DNA of 64,000 bases from Mycolicibacterium bacteremicum (lineage in GTDB: Bacteria; Actinomycetota; Actinomycetes; Mycobacteriales; Mycobacteriaceae): NCBI RefSeq assembly GCF_943913955.1, contig NZ_CALUAE010000003.1:1-64000 (forward strand). The letters run 5' to 3'. The first letter of the stretch is position 1, and each line of letters starts with the position of its first letter. A model generated the notes under the pieces. It saw nothing but the letters and a program-made list of their open reading frames with translations, did no database searches and was not told the origin of the DNA. The position numbers and the translations under genes were made by a program. Shown here in pieces: positions 1-8,761 of the stretch.

Positions 1-59
1 GACGAAGGAGGCGTCGCGGGTCCCGCCACGCCGAAAGCCCGAACTCCGCGGCTTGACTG

Positions 60-1616
60 TCAGGCGAACGTCCATTTCAGGTACTCGACCAAGGCAGCGC
101 TGTCGACCGGTCCCGCGTACCCCAGGTGTCCGTCCGGCCGCACCACGAAGGCCGCGACGGCGTCGACACCATAGGCTTTGGCGAACTCACCGGCGCCGTC
201 ACGGACCAGTGGCAACACAGTGGCCTCCACATCCGCGTCGGGATGGGCGATGACATAGACGTCGAGCAGCCCGCGTGCGGCACCGACAGCGGCATCGGCG
301 GCCACCTCCAGGGTCTCGAAACCCGTTGCGGCATCGGCATACAGCACCAGAGTGTGCCGCGTTCCGGCCAGCAGGGTGAACAGCCGCACCGGGTCGGTCT
401 CCGCGGAGCGGGTCAGCCCGCGGGCGTCGGGCGCGCGTCCGCCCGCGCCGGGAGCCACGATGGGACTGTCGGCGTAATTGACCAGCAGCTGCGCCTCCCG
501 GCGGATGATGAAGTCGGGATCGGTCGAATCGGCGCCGATGCCCTCCCGGGCGCTGCGCACGGTGCGCCCGACCACCTCTTCACCGATGGGTCGTCGTTCC
601 GCGTCATAGCTGAAAAGCAGTCCGTCAGCCGCGTCACGGAACACCGCCAGCGCCAGCTTCCACGCCAGGTTGTAGGCATCCTGGATGCCGGTGTTCATGC
701 CCTGCGCACCGGTCGGCGGATGGATGTGCGCCGCGTCGCCGGCGACGAACACCCGCCCGCGTCCGTAGGCGTTGACGATGCGGTGGCTGATCCGGAACAC
801 CGAAGACCAGCGCAGATTTCGGGCGGTCGTCGGCTCGGGTGACAGCCGGTCGAGCACCGCCTGGATATGGTGCAGTTCGGGTTTGGCCCCGTCGCCGAAA
901 CCGTGCTGCACCCCGCCCGGGCCGATCGCGAGTTCCGGGGGTACCAACATCGACATCCGGTAGCGACCGCGTCCGGGCAACGGGATGCAGACCAGCAGAT
1001 CATCGACCTTGCCGTCGGTCTGGTGCATGGCGCGCACCGTGTATCCGCGTGGCAGCGACCAGTCGACCTGGACATCGCCGAGCATGTACTGCTCCTCGAA
1101 GGCGGCTCCCTCGAACGCCAGACCGAGGGTCTTGCGCACGATCGAGTGCGCGCCGTCGGCGCCGATGAGGTACTGCGCACGCACCGGCGTCGAATTGTCG
1201 AGCATCGCGGTGACACCGTCATCGTCCTGCTCGAAACCGGTGAGCCGAACCCCGCGTTCGATGCGTACGCCGCGCGCCGTCAGCTCCCGGCGCAGGATCC
1301 GCTCGGTGCTGTACTGCGGCAGGCCGACGAACTGAAACGGCACGTCGGGGGGCAACGTCAGCTCGATCTCACCGACCCGCTCCCCGTTGACGTAGGCGAT
1401 CTGGCCGCGGAAATGCACGGCGGCGTCGAGGATCTGCCGCACAATTCCCATCCGCTCGAACACTTCGAGCGTACGGGGCTGCACGCCAACGGCTTTGGCG
1501 TACTGGGGCGGCTCGAGCAGCGGATCGATGATCCGGACATCGACTCCGCGGCGGGCCAGTTCGATGGCGGCGGTCAGTCCGATCGGGCCGGCGCCCGCAA
1601 TCAGTACGTCGGTCAC
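60..1616 (-). CDS. FAD-dependent aromatic-type monooxygenase (PheA/TfdB/MhpA family)
   Basis: This 518-residue protein is a class A flavoprotein hydroxylase. It should use NAD(P)H and O2 to hydroxylate an aromatic or polyketide-like substrate in the cytoplasm. The N-terminus has the dinucleotide fold GAGPIGLTAAIELARRG (residues 8-24). A second flavin/NAD(P)H motif, IGADGAHSIVRK, lies near residue 150. The FAD ribityl motif VFVAGDAAHIHPPTGAQGMN lies near residue 290. The last ~120 residues look like the thioredoxin-fold tail of phenol and pentachlorophenol hydroxylases. It starts 8 nt after the ohrR stop on the same strand, so the two are probably cotranscribed, which suggests induction by peroxide or hydrophobic substrates. 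The substrate cannot be read from the sequence. Confidence 0.85.
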   Translation of the reverse strand: MTDVLIAGAGPIGLTAAIELARRGVDVRIIDPLLEPPQYAKAVGVQPRTLEVFERMGIVRQILDAAVHFRGQIAYVNGERVGEIELTLPPDVPFQFVGLPQYSTERILRRELTARGVRIERGVRLTGFEQDDDGVTAMLDNSTPVRAQYLIGADGAHSIVRKTLGLAFEGAAFEEQYMLGDVQVDWSLPRGYTVRAMHQTDGKVDDLLVCIPLPGRGRYRMSMLVPPELAIGPGGVQHGFGDGAKPELHHIQAVLDRLSPEPTTARNLRWSSVFRISHRIVNAYGRGRVFVAGDAAHIHPPTGAQGMNTGIQDAYNLAWKLALAVFRDAADGLLFSYDAERRPIGEEVVGRTVRSAREGIGADSTDPDFIIRREAQLLVNYADSPIVAPGAGGRAPDARGLTRSAETDPVRLFTLLAGTRHTLVLYADAATGFETLEVAADAAVGAARGLLDVYVIAHPDADVEATVLPLVRDGAGEFAKAYGVDAVAAFVVRPDGHLGYAGPVDSAALVEYLKWTFA

Positions 1617-1624
1617 GCGGGAAA

Positions 1625-2077
1625 TTATGCCCCAGCGTCAGTTTCGCGCACGTGTGAACGCAGATTGTCCCGCAGTTTCGCGATGCCTTTCTGCATGGCG
1701 CGCAGCTCATCGGGTTCCAGACCGGTGGCGGCGACCAGATCCATTTCCAGCCCCTGCTCCCGCAGGGCCCGGCCGGCATCGGTCAGGCTGACCACGACCT
1801 GACGCTCATCCGCGGTGGAACGCTGCCGGGTCAGGTAGCCGGCCGCCTCCAGCCGCTTCAGGATCGGGGTCAGAGTGTTGGACTCCAGGAAGAGCCTTTC
1901 CCCGAGGCCGCTGACCGTCTGCTGGTCCTGCTCCCACAGGGCGACGATCACCAGGTACTGGGTGTAGGTGATGCCGAGCTTGTCGAGGATGGGTTTGTAG
2001 GCCTTGCCGCAGGCAAGGTTCGCCGAGTAGACGGCGAAGCACAGGAAGTCCGACAGGGGCGGAAGCTGCGGTGACAT
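1625..2077 (-). CDS. ohrR: MarR-family organic peroxide sensor OhrR
   Basis: This 150-residue MarR-type winged-helix repressor matches OhrR. The N-terminal segment LCFAVYSANLACGKAYKPIL carries the conserved reactive cysteine of the family at Cys13, and the DNA-binding region contains SNTLTPILKRLEAAGYL and RQRSTADERQVVVSLT. Organic hydroperoxide oxidises the cysteine, DNA is released and ohr is expressed. The divergent neighbour is ohr, the usual OhrR target. The ATG at 2077 lies 6 nt after a perfect minus-strand TATAAT, so the transcript is probably leaderless and the start is well placed. A flavin monooxygenase gene follows 8 nt after its stop. Confidence 0.9.
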   Translation of the reverse strand: MSPQLPPLSDFLCFAVYSANLACGKAYKPILDKLGITYTQYLVIVALWEQDQQTVSGLGERLFLESNTLTPILKRLEAAGYLTRQRSTADERQVVVSLTDAGRALREQGLEMDLVAATGLEPDELRAMQKGIAKLRDNLRSHVRETDAGA

Positions 2078-2191
2078 ACATCAATTATAGCGCGCACGAT
2101 TTAATCGGGAATGATTCAAACCGCGGCGGAGTTCTACCCAGCAGTCAGGCCGGAACGACCGACCGACGCGAGATTTCCCAAGGAGAACACC
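2078..2191. promoter_or_regulatory. ohrR-ohr divergent promoter region
   Basis: This 114-bp spacer holds a minus-strand TATAAT at 2084-2089 for ohrR. It overlaps an AT-rich, imperfect dyad (ATTATA, then GCGCGCACG, then TTTAAT at about 2084-2105), which is where an autoregulating OhrR would be expected to bind. On the plus strand ohr has a strong AGGAGA ribosome site at 2181-2186. The operator assignment is inference from position and partial symmetry. Confidence 0.5.
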
Positions 2192-2596
2192 ATGTCCGTT
2201 GTGTACACCGCCGCAACCCACACCACCGGCGGGCGACAGGGCGAGTCATACAGCTCCGACGGCAACCTGGACATCCAGCTCACCGCCCCCGGCGCCGAGG
2301 GCACCGGTACCAACCCCGAGCAGCTGTTCGCCGCGGGCTGGTCGGCCTGCTATCTGAGCGCGATGGGCCTGGTCGCCGGCCAGCACAAGGTGAAACTGCC
2401 CGCAGAGACGGCTGTCGATGCCGAGGTCGACCTGGTCAACGGCGACGGCGGATTCTCGCTGCAGGCCCGCCTGAACGTCAGCATCCCGGGCGTCGACCCC
2501 GAGACCGCGCGCAAGATCGTCGACGGCGCCCACGAGGTGTGCCCCTACTCGAAGGCGACCCGCGGCAACATCCCGGTGACCATCAACCTGGTCTGA
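2192..2596 (+). CDS. ohr: Organic hydroperoxide resistance peroxidase Ohr
   Basis: This 134-residue OsmC/Ohr-family thiol peroxidase reduces organic and fatty-acid hydroperoxides in the cytoplasm. The two catalytic cysteines are visible in WSACYLSAMG and HEVCPYSKATRGN, and the family motifs GTNPEQLFAAG and NIPVTINLV (the C-terminal end) are intact. The ATG at 2192 is preceded by AGGAGA at 2181-2186. An upstream in-frame extension to 2111 does not resemble Ohr N-termini. The length is typical for the family. It is divergent from ohrR, and its 3' end meets aguA across a shared hairpin. Confidence 0.95.
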   Translation: MSVVYTAATHTTGGRQGESYSSDGNLDIQLTAPGAEGTGTNPEQLFAAGWSACYLSAMGLVAGQHKVKLPAETAVDAEVDLVNGDGGFSLQARLNVSIPGVDPETARKIVDGAHEVCPYSKATRGNIPVTINLV

Positions 2597-2611
2597 TCAG
2601 TTCCGGCCGAT

Positions 2612-2641
2612 GGCCTGGGGTACCCGACGGCGCCCCAGGCC
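2612..2641. terminator. Hairpin terminator between convergent ohr and aguA
   Basis: Arms GGCCTGGGG (2612-2620) and CCCCAGGCC (2633-2641) form a perfect 9-bp stem with a 12-nt loop, followed by TTT on the plus strand. It is the only structure between the two convergent stops at 2596 and 2651, so it probably serves both directions. Confidence 0.6.
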
Positions 2642-2650
2642 TTTCGGCGT

Positions 2651-3664
2651 TCAGCGGGCCGCGGGCTGCTGCTGGGTGATGCAGTGGATCCCGCCGCCGC
2701 GGGCGAACAGCGGCCGGGCATCGACCGACACCACCCGGCGGCCCGGGTACTGCTCGGCCAGGATCGCGATGGCGTCGGCATCGCGCGGGTCACCGAACCC
2801 GCAGGCGATGACACCGTCGTTGACCACCAGGTGATTGATATAGCTGTAGTCGACGAACCCCTCGTCATCGGTGAGCACCTTCGGTGCCGGCATCTCGACC
2901 ACCTCGAAGCGATCACCGAGCGCCTCGCGAATCCGCTTACACACCGGCGCGTCCGGGTGACTCTCGTCGGTCTGGGTGTGCAGCAGCAGCCTGCCGGGTT
3001 CGGTGAACGCCGCGACGATGTCGACATGCCCGCGCGTCCCGAAGCGCTGCGAGTCCCGGGTGAGGCCGGCCGGCAACCAGACGACCTCGGTGACACCGAG
3101 GGTGCGGGCCAGCTCGGCCTCGACATCGGCCTTGGTCAGGCCGGGGTTGCGTCCGGGGTCCAATTGCACGGTCTCGGTGACCAGTACCGTGCCCGCACCG
3201 TCGACCTGGATACCGCCGCCCTCGTTGACCAGCGATGAGGGCACCACCGGCACGCCGGCCAGCTCGGCGACGATGGCGCCGACCTTGCTGTCCCGGTCCC
3301 AGCGCGCCCAATCCTGGCCACCCCAGCCGTTGAAGACCCAATCCACCGCGGCCACCGAACCATCGTCGGCGTGTACGAAGGTGGGGCCGATATCGCGCAT
3401 CCAGGCGTCGTTCAGCGGGACCTCGACGGTCTCGATGCCCTGAGACAGATACTGTTTCGCGAAGGCGATCTCGCCCGGGTCGACCAGCATGGTGACGGGT
3501 TCGAACTCGGCGATCGCGTGCGCGACGGCCGCCCAGGTGGCTCGCGCCTCGTGCTGCTCGTCGGCGCTGTCACCGAGGGAGTAGCCCGCGGACGGGAAGG
3601 CCATCCACACCCGGTCCTGCGGGGCCCCTTCGGCCGGCATCACATAGCGCGGTTGCCCGCTCAT
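2651..3664 (-). CDS. aguA: Agmatine deiminase
   Basis: This 337-residue enzyme is a peptidylarginine-deiminase-fold agmatine iminohydrolase that converts agmatine to N-carbamoylputrescine and ammonia. Visible family motifs are NDAWMRDIGPTF (substrate-binding Asp/Arg), RGHVDIVAAF (catalytic His-Asp) and, near the C-terminus, GGGIHCITQQQP with the nucleophile Cys328. Its ATG overlaps the aguB stop by 4 nt (ATGA at 3661-3664). The two are translationally coupled and form a complete two-step route from agmatine to putrescine. Confidence 0.92.
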   Translation of the reverse strand: MSGQPRYVMPAEGAPQDRVWMAFPSAGYSLGDSADEQHEARATWAAVAHAIAEFEPVTMLVDPGEIAFAKQYLSQGIETVEVPLNDAWMRDIGPTFVHADDGSVAAVDWVFNGWGGQDWARWDRDSKVGAIVAELAGVPVVPSSLVNEGGGIQVDGAGTVLVTETVQLDPGRNPGLTKADVEAELARTLGVTEVVWLPAGLTRDSQRFGTRGHVDIVAAFTEPGRLLLHTQTDESHPDAPVCKRIREALGDRFEVVEMPAPKVLTDDEGFVDYSYINHLVVNDGVIACGFGDPRDADAIAILAEQYPGRRVVSVDARPLFARGGGIHCITQQQPAAR

Positions 3665-4653
3665 TTCACGACCGCCGTCGAGGCATGCCCGTCACCGTAC
3701 GGCCGCTCGACGTCCACCGGGGCGGTCAGCCGGCCGTAGGTGTCCGGACGGCGGGTCAACAGGAACGGGAAGAGCTCGAGCCAGTCGCGGCGCTGATCCA
3801 GATCCAGATCCGCGACGAGCACCGCCTCCTCGTCACGCGGTGCCGACACCAGCACGCGCCCATACGGATCCGAGATGAACGACGATCCGTAAAAGGACAG
3901 CGCGCCCTCGTCGCCGGTCCGGTTGGGCACCACCATGAACAACCCGTTGCTGATGCCGTGCCCGACGATGACGTGCTGCCACAACGGTCGGGTGTCGAAG
4001 TCGGGGAACACCGGCTCGGACCCGATCGCCGTCGGGTAGACGACGATCTCCGCGCCGCCGAGCGCGTAGTTGCGGGCCACCTCGGGGAACCATTCGTCCC
4101 AGCAGGTCGGCATGCCCAGACGCGCACCGAGACCCTCGGGGTTGTACACCGGATACGGCTCGTCCGAGGGGGACGGCCCGGGACCCGGGCGGAAGTAGGT
4201 GTCCTCGTAGTAGCCGGCCGAGATCGGGATGTGCAACTTGCGGGTGCGCCCGACCAGTTCACCACCCGGTGACACCAGGATCGCGGTGTTCAACCCGAGA
4301 CCGTCTGCCTCGGGCGCCTTTTCATACAGCGATGCGTGGACGAAGATCCCGTGCCGGCGTGCCGCCTCGGCCGCCATGGCGAATGTCGGGCCGCCCAACA
4401 GATCTTCGGCCGAGTCACCGGGATTCGGACCCGCCTGGATATCGGCCGGATAGCGCAGCAGGGTGATCTCGGGCAGGAACACCACCGCGGCACCGGCGTC
4501 GGCCGCGCGGGCGATACCCCCGGCGAGCACACGCACCAACTCGTCGGCATCGGGGCGCCAGCGGTGCTGCACCAGCGCGACGCGCAGCGGTGGCCGCTGC
4601 GATGGCGTGGTCCGCGACAGGGGTTGTGCGGGCTCGGCGGTCAGAAGCTGCAT
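3661..4653 (-). CDS. aguB: N-carbamoylputrescine amidase (nitrilase family)
   Basis: This 330-residue C-N hydrolase should convert N-carbamoylputrescine to putrescine, CO2 and ammonia. The catalytic triad is readable: Glu62 in FLPEITLLRY, Lys139 in GRTRKLHIP and Cys184 in MPTCWDEWFPE. YYEDTYFRPG after the lysine is typical of the AguB clade. The start ATG at 4653 has an AGGAG ribosome site 8 nt upstream. A 19-bp palindrome lies 14 nt above the start, so a repressor bound there would block transcription. It is the first gene of aguB-aguA and divergent from a TetR gene. Confidence 0.9.
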   Translation of the reverse strand: MQLLTAEPAQPLSRTTPSQRPPLRVALVQHRWRPDADELVRVLAGGIARAADAGAAVVFLPEITLLRYPADIQAGPNPGDSAEDLLGGPTFAMAAEAARRHGIFVHASLYEKAPEADGLGLNTAILVSPGGELVGRTRKLHIPISAGYYEDTYFRPGPGPSPSDEPYPVYNPEGLGARLGMPTCWDEWFPEVARNYALGGAEIVVYPTAIGSEPVFPDFDTRPLWQHVIVGHGISNGLFMVVPNRTGDEGALSFYGSSFISDPYGRVLVSAPRDEEAVLVADLDLDQRRDWLELFPFLLTRRPDTYGRLTAPVDVERPYGDGHASTAVVK

Positions 4654-4666
4654 GTCGACACTCCTA

Positions 4667-4685
4667 AAACGAATCAGTTTCGTTT
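4667..4685. promoter_or_regulatory. Palindromic operator between aguB and tetR
   Basis: AAACGAATCAGTTTCGTTT is a perfect inverted repeat of 7-bp arms (AAACGAA / TTCGTTT) around a 5-bp centre. It sits 14 nt upstream of aguB and 72 nt upstream of the divergent TetR gene. This is a standard size, symmetry and position for a TetR-family operator. Binding by the neighbouring regulator is inference. Confidence 0.75.
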
Positions 4686-4756
4686 ATTGTGTGACCAACA
4701 GCCGCCGTTGTAAAGAGCAGAATCGACATCGCCGTAGCGACCGGAAGGGCAGAACT

Positions 4757-5353
4757 GTGGGGCGACCCAAGGTAGCGATTCTCTCGACCGACCGAATCGC
4801 CGATGCCGCAATGGATCTGGTCGAATCGACGGGCGGGTTCACCATCCCCGAGCTGGCCCGCACACTGAAGGTCAGCCCGTCCTCGCTGTACAACCACGTC
4901 ACCGGACGCGAACAGATCATCGAACTGCTGCGCGAGAAGGCGATGAGCGCCGTCACCCTGCCCGCGAACGACCGACCGTGGATCGACCTCGTCGCCGACA
5001 TCATGCGTTCCTACCGCCGCAGCTACGCCCGCTATCCGCGGCTCATACCGCTGTTGACCGCCTACCCGATCGGCAGCACACACGCCGTCAGCATGTACAA
5101 CGCGCTGGCCGTCATCCTCACCACGGCCGGCTTCGACGCCGCCGACACCCTGCGCATCATCACCCTCATCGACTCGTTCGTCCTGGGCTCGGCCCTGGAT
5201 GCCGCCGCCCCCGAGGCGCCGTGGGGTTCCAGCCCCGAGGTCGGTCCCGAACTCGCCGCCGCGCTGGCCACCGGCATGTCCGGACCGGACCGGGCCGAGG
5301 ACGCCTTCGAGTTCGGCATGGCCGTGCTGCTGCGCGGGCTGGGTAAACACTGA
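4757..5353 (+). CDS. TetR-family regulator, probable repressor of aguBA
   Basis: This 198-residue protein starts at GTG 4757 with GRPKVAIL, the usual short arm before a TetR helix-turn-helix. The recognition region IPELARTLKVSPSSLYNHV lies near residues 28-46. The remainder is a helical ligand-binding domain. An in-frame upstream extension to 4463 runs back through the operator into aguB and is rejected. The gene is divergent from aguBA with one clear palindrome between them, so control of polyamine synthesis in response to agmatine or putrescine is the simplest reading. It ends 94 nt before the flavin monooxygenase gene, so some read-through is possible. Confidence 0.85.
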   Translation: MGRPKVAILSTDRIADAAMDLVESTGGFTIPELARTLKVSPSSLYNHVTGREQIIELLREKAMSAVTLPANDRPWIDLVADIMRSYRRSYARYPRLIPLLTAYPIGSTHAVSMYNALAVILTTAGFDAADTLRIITLIDSFVLGSALDAAAPEAPWGSSPEVGPELAAALATGMSGPDRAEDAFEFGMAVLLRGLGKH

Positions 5354-5447
5354 GAATTTCGCTGATCCAAACTGTTCACCCGGCCCGCACTGCCCCGTCG
5401 AATGGAGTTGCCCCACCCGACGAACCGATGCGAGGACGTTCTCCCCC

Positions 5448-6806
5448 ATGGCAGCGCAGCCACGACAACTGCACCTGAACGCGTTCCTACGAAACATCGG
5501 CCAGCACGAGGCCGCCTGGCGGCTGCCCGAGACCCGGATCTCCGGTATCACCGATATCGACCACTACATCGACCTGGCGCGTGTCGCCGAACGCGGCACC
5601 CTGGACGCCATCTTCTTCGCCGACCACCCGGTGCTCAAGGACAAGACCGAGTTCCGGCCGTTCGACGCGCTCGACCCGTTCACGCTGGTGACCGCGCTGT
5701 CGGGAGCAACCCGCCAGATCGGCTTGGTCGCCACCGCATCGACGACCTACAACGACCCGTACAGCCTGGCCCGCCGCTTCGCCACGCTCGATCACGTCAG
5801 CAAGGGCCGCGCCGGGTGGAACATCGTCACCACTGCCAACGCCGCCGCCGCAGCCAACTTCGGCTACCCCAACCACCCCGATCCCGACCACCGGTACCGC
5901 CGGGCCGACGAATTCCTGCAGGTCGCCCTGCAGTTGTGGGACAGCTGGGAGGACGACGCCATCGTCGGCGACAAGGACGCGCCGCGGTTCGTCGACCCGG
6001 CCAAGATCCACCGCATCGACCATGTCGGCGAACACTTCTCGGTCACCGGTCCACTCGAGGTGCCACGTTCGCCGCAGGGGCACCCGGTGCTGTTCCAGGC
6101 CGGGTCGTCCGAGCCCGGCAAGGAATTCGCCACCCGCTACGCCGAGGCGATCTTCACCGCCCAGCCCACGCTCGCCGAAGGCCGCGACTTCTACACCGAC
6201 GTCAAGAACCGGGTACGCACCCACGGCCGCAACCCCGACACCGTGCACATCCTGCCCGGGCTGTCGGCGGTCATCGGCGGCACCGAGGCCGAGGCGCAGG
6301 CGTTGCAGCGCCAACTCGAAGAGCTGACCGTGCCGGACTACGGTCTGGAACAGCTCAGCAGCATCGTCGGCTTCCCGGTCACCCATGACGACCTGGACCG
6401 CCCGCTGCACTTCCCGGACAACCACGACAACGCCACGCACTTCATCAAGAGCCGGTACGCGTTGATCAAGCGGCTGGTGGAAACCGAGAACCTGACGGTG
6501 CGGGAATTGTTGCTGCGCCTCAGTTCCGGGCGTGGGCACCGACTCATCGCCGGCACGCCGGAACAGGTTGCCGACGACATCGAGTTGTGGTTCACCACGG
6601 GCGCCGCCGACGGCTTCAACCTGATCCCGCCGGCGCTGCCCTCGTCACTGGCCGCCTTCGTCGATCACGTGGTGCCGGAACTACGGCGCCGCAACCTGTT
6701 CCGCACCGAGTACACCGGCAACACCCTGCGCGAGCACCTGGGTCTGCCGCGTCCGACCAACCGATTCAGCACCGGGACGGAATCCTCCGTGTCGGCCGCC
6801 AGCTAG
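5448..6806 (+). CDS. FMN-dependent monooxygenase, NtaA/SnaA/DszA family
   Basis: This 452-residue bacterial-luciferase-like enzyme should use FMNH2 supplied by a separate reductase. Family features are the N-terminal LHLNAFLRNIGQHEAAWRLP, FFADHP near residue 60, ASTTYNDPYSLARRFATLDH, and GRAGWNIVTTANAAAAANFG near residue 120. The C-terminal half has PVLFQAGSSEPGKEFA and ADGFNLIPP. Family members oxidise organosulfur compounds (sulfones, sulfonates), nitrilotriacetate or related substrates. The SsuACB-type importer directly downstream (9-nt gap) favours an organosulfur substrate. ATG 5448 is chosen because GAGGA lies 11 nt upstream and the homologous region begins there; the upstream frame back to 5199 is a TetR shadow. 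Confidence 0.85.
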   Translation: MAAQPRQLHLNAFLRNIGQHEAAWRLPETRISGITDIDHYIDLARVAERGTLDAIFFADHPVLKDKTEFRPFDALDPFTLVTALSGATRQIGLVATASTTYNDPYSLARRFATLDHVSKGRAGWNIVTTANAAAAANFGYPNHPDPDHRYRRADEFLQVALQLWDSWEDDAIVGDKDAPRFVDPAKIHRIDHVGEHFSVTGPLEVPRSPQGHPVLFQAGSSEPGKEFATRYAEAIFTAQPTLAEGRDFYTDVKNRVRTHGRNPDTVHILPGLSAVIGGTEAEAQALQRQLEELTVPDYGLEQLSSIVGFPVTHDDLDRPLHFPDNHDNATHFIKSRYALIKRLVETENLTVRELLLRLSSGRGHRLIAGTPEQVADDIELWFTTGAADGFNLIPPALPSSLAAFVDHVVPELRRRNLFRTEYTGNTLREHLGLPRPTNRFSTGTESSVSAAS

Positions 6807-6815
6807 GAGCCACCG

Positions 6816-7883
6816 ATGCGTCCGTTGTCCACCCTGTTCCGGCTCGCGGCCGTCACCGCGGTGACCGCCGGCGCGCTGACCGCGTGCGGTTCGGCCGACT
6901 CCGACAAACCCGCCGGCGAGGCACTGGCCGCCGACGCGGCGCTGCCCATCGAGGTGCCGGCGGGCACCAAGCTCGTCGTCGCCGACGACGCCAACCGGAT
7001 GAAGACGTTGTTCGAACTGTCCGGTGAACAGGACAAGCTGACCGCCGAGGTCAGCTACGCCAACTTCAGCAGCGGACCGCTCCGGCTGGAGGCCATCCGG
7101 TCCGGCAACGCCCAACTCGGCCGCGTCGGCGACGTCCCGCCGATCCTCGCGCAGTTCTCCGATGCCGGCGTGCCGACCGTCGGTGCCGTGCGCTACGACG
7201 GTCCCGGGGCGACGTTGGCCACCGCCCCCGGATCAGGCATCGAGACATTGGCGGACCTCGCAGGCAAGCGCATCGCCATCAACGAGGGCACCGCGCAACA
7301 GGCCATCGTGCTGCGCAACCTCAAGGCCGCCGGACTCAGCATCCAGGACGTGCAACCGGTGAACCTGGGACTCGCCGAGTTCGCCGACGGCCTGCGCGCC
7401 AACCAGGTCGATGCGGCCGTTCTGAAGCAACCCGACCGCTTCCGCTACCTGGCATCCACGGAAGGCAAGGGCAGCAAGGAGATTCCCAACGCCCCCGGCG
7501 CGAACCCCGGCCTGTACTACGTCTACGCGAGCAATGTCGCGCTGTCGGATCCCGCGCAGGCGGCCGCGATCCGGGAGTTCGTCATCCGCTGGTACCGCGC
7601 CGAGCAATGGCTCAACGAGAACAAGGACGTCTGGATCCAGGAGTACCTCATCAAAGACCAGAACGTGACGCCCGAGGATGCCCGGGTGATCGCGGAATCC
7701 GATGGTTTGTCCAGCGTTCCCGGATTCTCCGACGAGGTGATCGGAACCCAGCAGGAGACCATCGACCTGCTACAGAGCGCGGGCGCCTTCAAGGGCAAGG
7801 ATCTCACGGCCCGCGACGAATTCGACGTCCGCTTCGGTGAGTTGACGCCGGACGCCCCGCTGCCCGCGGGCGCCACCCAGTAA
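6816..7883 (+). CDS. ABC transporter substrate-binding lipoprotein (SsuA-like)
   Basis: This 355-residue periplasmic binding protein has a lipoprotein signal ending LTAC, so Cys24 would be lipidated. The mature region matches the sulfonate/nitrate/taurine binding family: NFSSGPLRLEAIRSGNAQLGRVGDVPP (ligand cleft) and GSGIETLADLAGKRIAINEGTAQQ. It lies in line with a permease (17-nt gap) and an ATPase. The preceding monooxygenase suggests an alkanesulfonate or sulfone ligand. The exact ligand is not decidable here. Confidence 0.88.
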   Translation: MRPLSTLFRLAAVTAVTAGALTACGSADSDKPAGEALAADAALPIEVPAGTKLVVADDANRMKTLFELSGEQDKLTAEVSYANFSSGPLRLEAIRSGNAQLGRVGDVPPILAQFSDAGVPTVGAVRYDGPGATLATAPGSGIETLADLAGKRIAINEGTAQQAIVLRNLKAAGLSIQDVQPVNLGLAEFADGLRANQVDAAVLKQPDRFRYLASTEGKGSKEIPNAPGANPGLYYVYASNVALSDPAQAAAIREFVIRWYRAEQWLNENKDVWIQEYLIKDQNVTPEDARVIAESDGLSSVPGFSDEVIGTQQETIDLLQSAGAFKGKDLTARDEFDVRFGELTPDAPLPAGATQ

Positions 7884-7900
7884 CCGCCACCGGGGGACAA

Positions 7901-8761
7901 ATGACCAGCACCCACACCGCACCGGCCCCGCCGCAGGCCACCACGGAGTTCCCGAATCTCGAACACCGCTCGGGGACCAACCGGCGACGCCGCCTCGGTC
8001 CGGGTCGGGCCGTTCCCGGTGCGCTGGCGCTGGGTCCGCTGCTGCTGCTGGCCATCTGGTTCATCACCTCCGAGACCGGAGTGCTGGACCCGGGCACGCT
8101 GCCCCACCCGTTCGACATCGCCCGCAGCGCAGCCGAATTGTGGTCCGACGGTCGGTTGCCCGACAACATCCTGGCCTCTCTCAAGCTCGCCACGATCTCG
8201 CTGGCGATCGGAGTCGCGCTCGGCCTGGTGCTGGCCCTGATCTCCGGGTTGAGCCGCATCGGCGAGGCCGTCGTCGACGGACCCATCCAGGTCAAGCGTG
8301 CGGTGCCGACACTGGCGATCATCCCGCTGGCCATCATCTGGTTCGGCATCGGTGACACGATGAAGATCATCATCATCGCCACCAGCGTGCTGATCCCGGT
8401 GTACATCAACACCACCGCTCAGCTCAAAGGTGTGGACCTGCGCCACGTCGAGCTGGCCGAAACGGTCGGGCTGACCCGGGCGCAGTTCATCCGCAAGGTC
8501 GCCATCCCCGGCGCGCTGCCCGGCTTCTTCACGGGATTGCGGCTGGCGGTGACGATCTCGTGGACCGCGCTGGTGGTCGTCGAGCAGGTGAACGCCACCG
8601 AAGGCATCGGCTACCTGATGACCCAGGCCCGACTGTACGGGCAGCTGGACATCGTGGTGGTGGGCCTGGTGGTCTACGCGGTCTTCGGCCTCACCGGTGA
8701 CTACATCGTGCGCGCCGTCGAAAGGAGGGCGCTGTCATGGCGACGAGCACTCGGGACCTGA
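7901..8761 (+). CDS. ABC transporter permease (SsuC-like)
   Basis: This 286-residue inner-membrane protein has a basic N-terminal tail, a first membrane span near residues 44-60 (ALALGPLLLLAIWFIT) and about five further spans. The BPD_transp_1 coupling loop is visible as ELAETVGLTRAQFIRKVAIPGALPGFFTGLRL (EAA-type motif, residues ~186-217). It would form the channel for the SsuA-like protein upstream. Its last 25 nt overlap the start of the ATPase gene, so the two are translationally coupled. Confidence 0.9.
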   Translation: MTSTHTAPAPPQATTEFPNLEHRSGTNRRRRLGPGRAVPGALALGPLLLLAIWFITSETGVLDPGTLPHPFDIARSAAELWSDGRLPDNILASLKLATISLAIGVALGLVLALISGLSRIGEAVVDGPIQVKRAVPTLAIIPLAIIWFGIGDTMKIIIIATSVLIPVYINTTAQLKGVDLRHVELAETVGLTRAQFIRKVAIPGALPGFFTGLRLAVTISWTALVVVEQVNATEGIGYLMTQARLYGQLDIVVVGLVVYAVFGLTGDYIVRAVERRALSWRRALGT

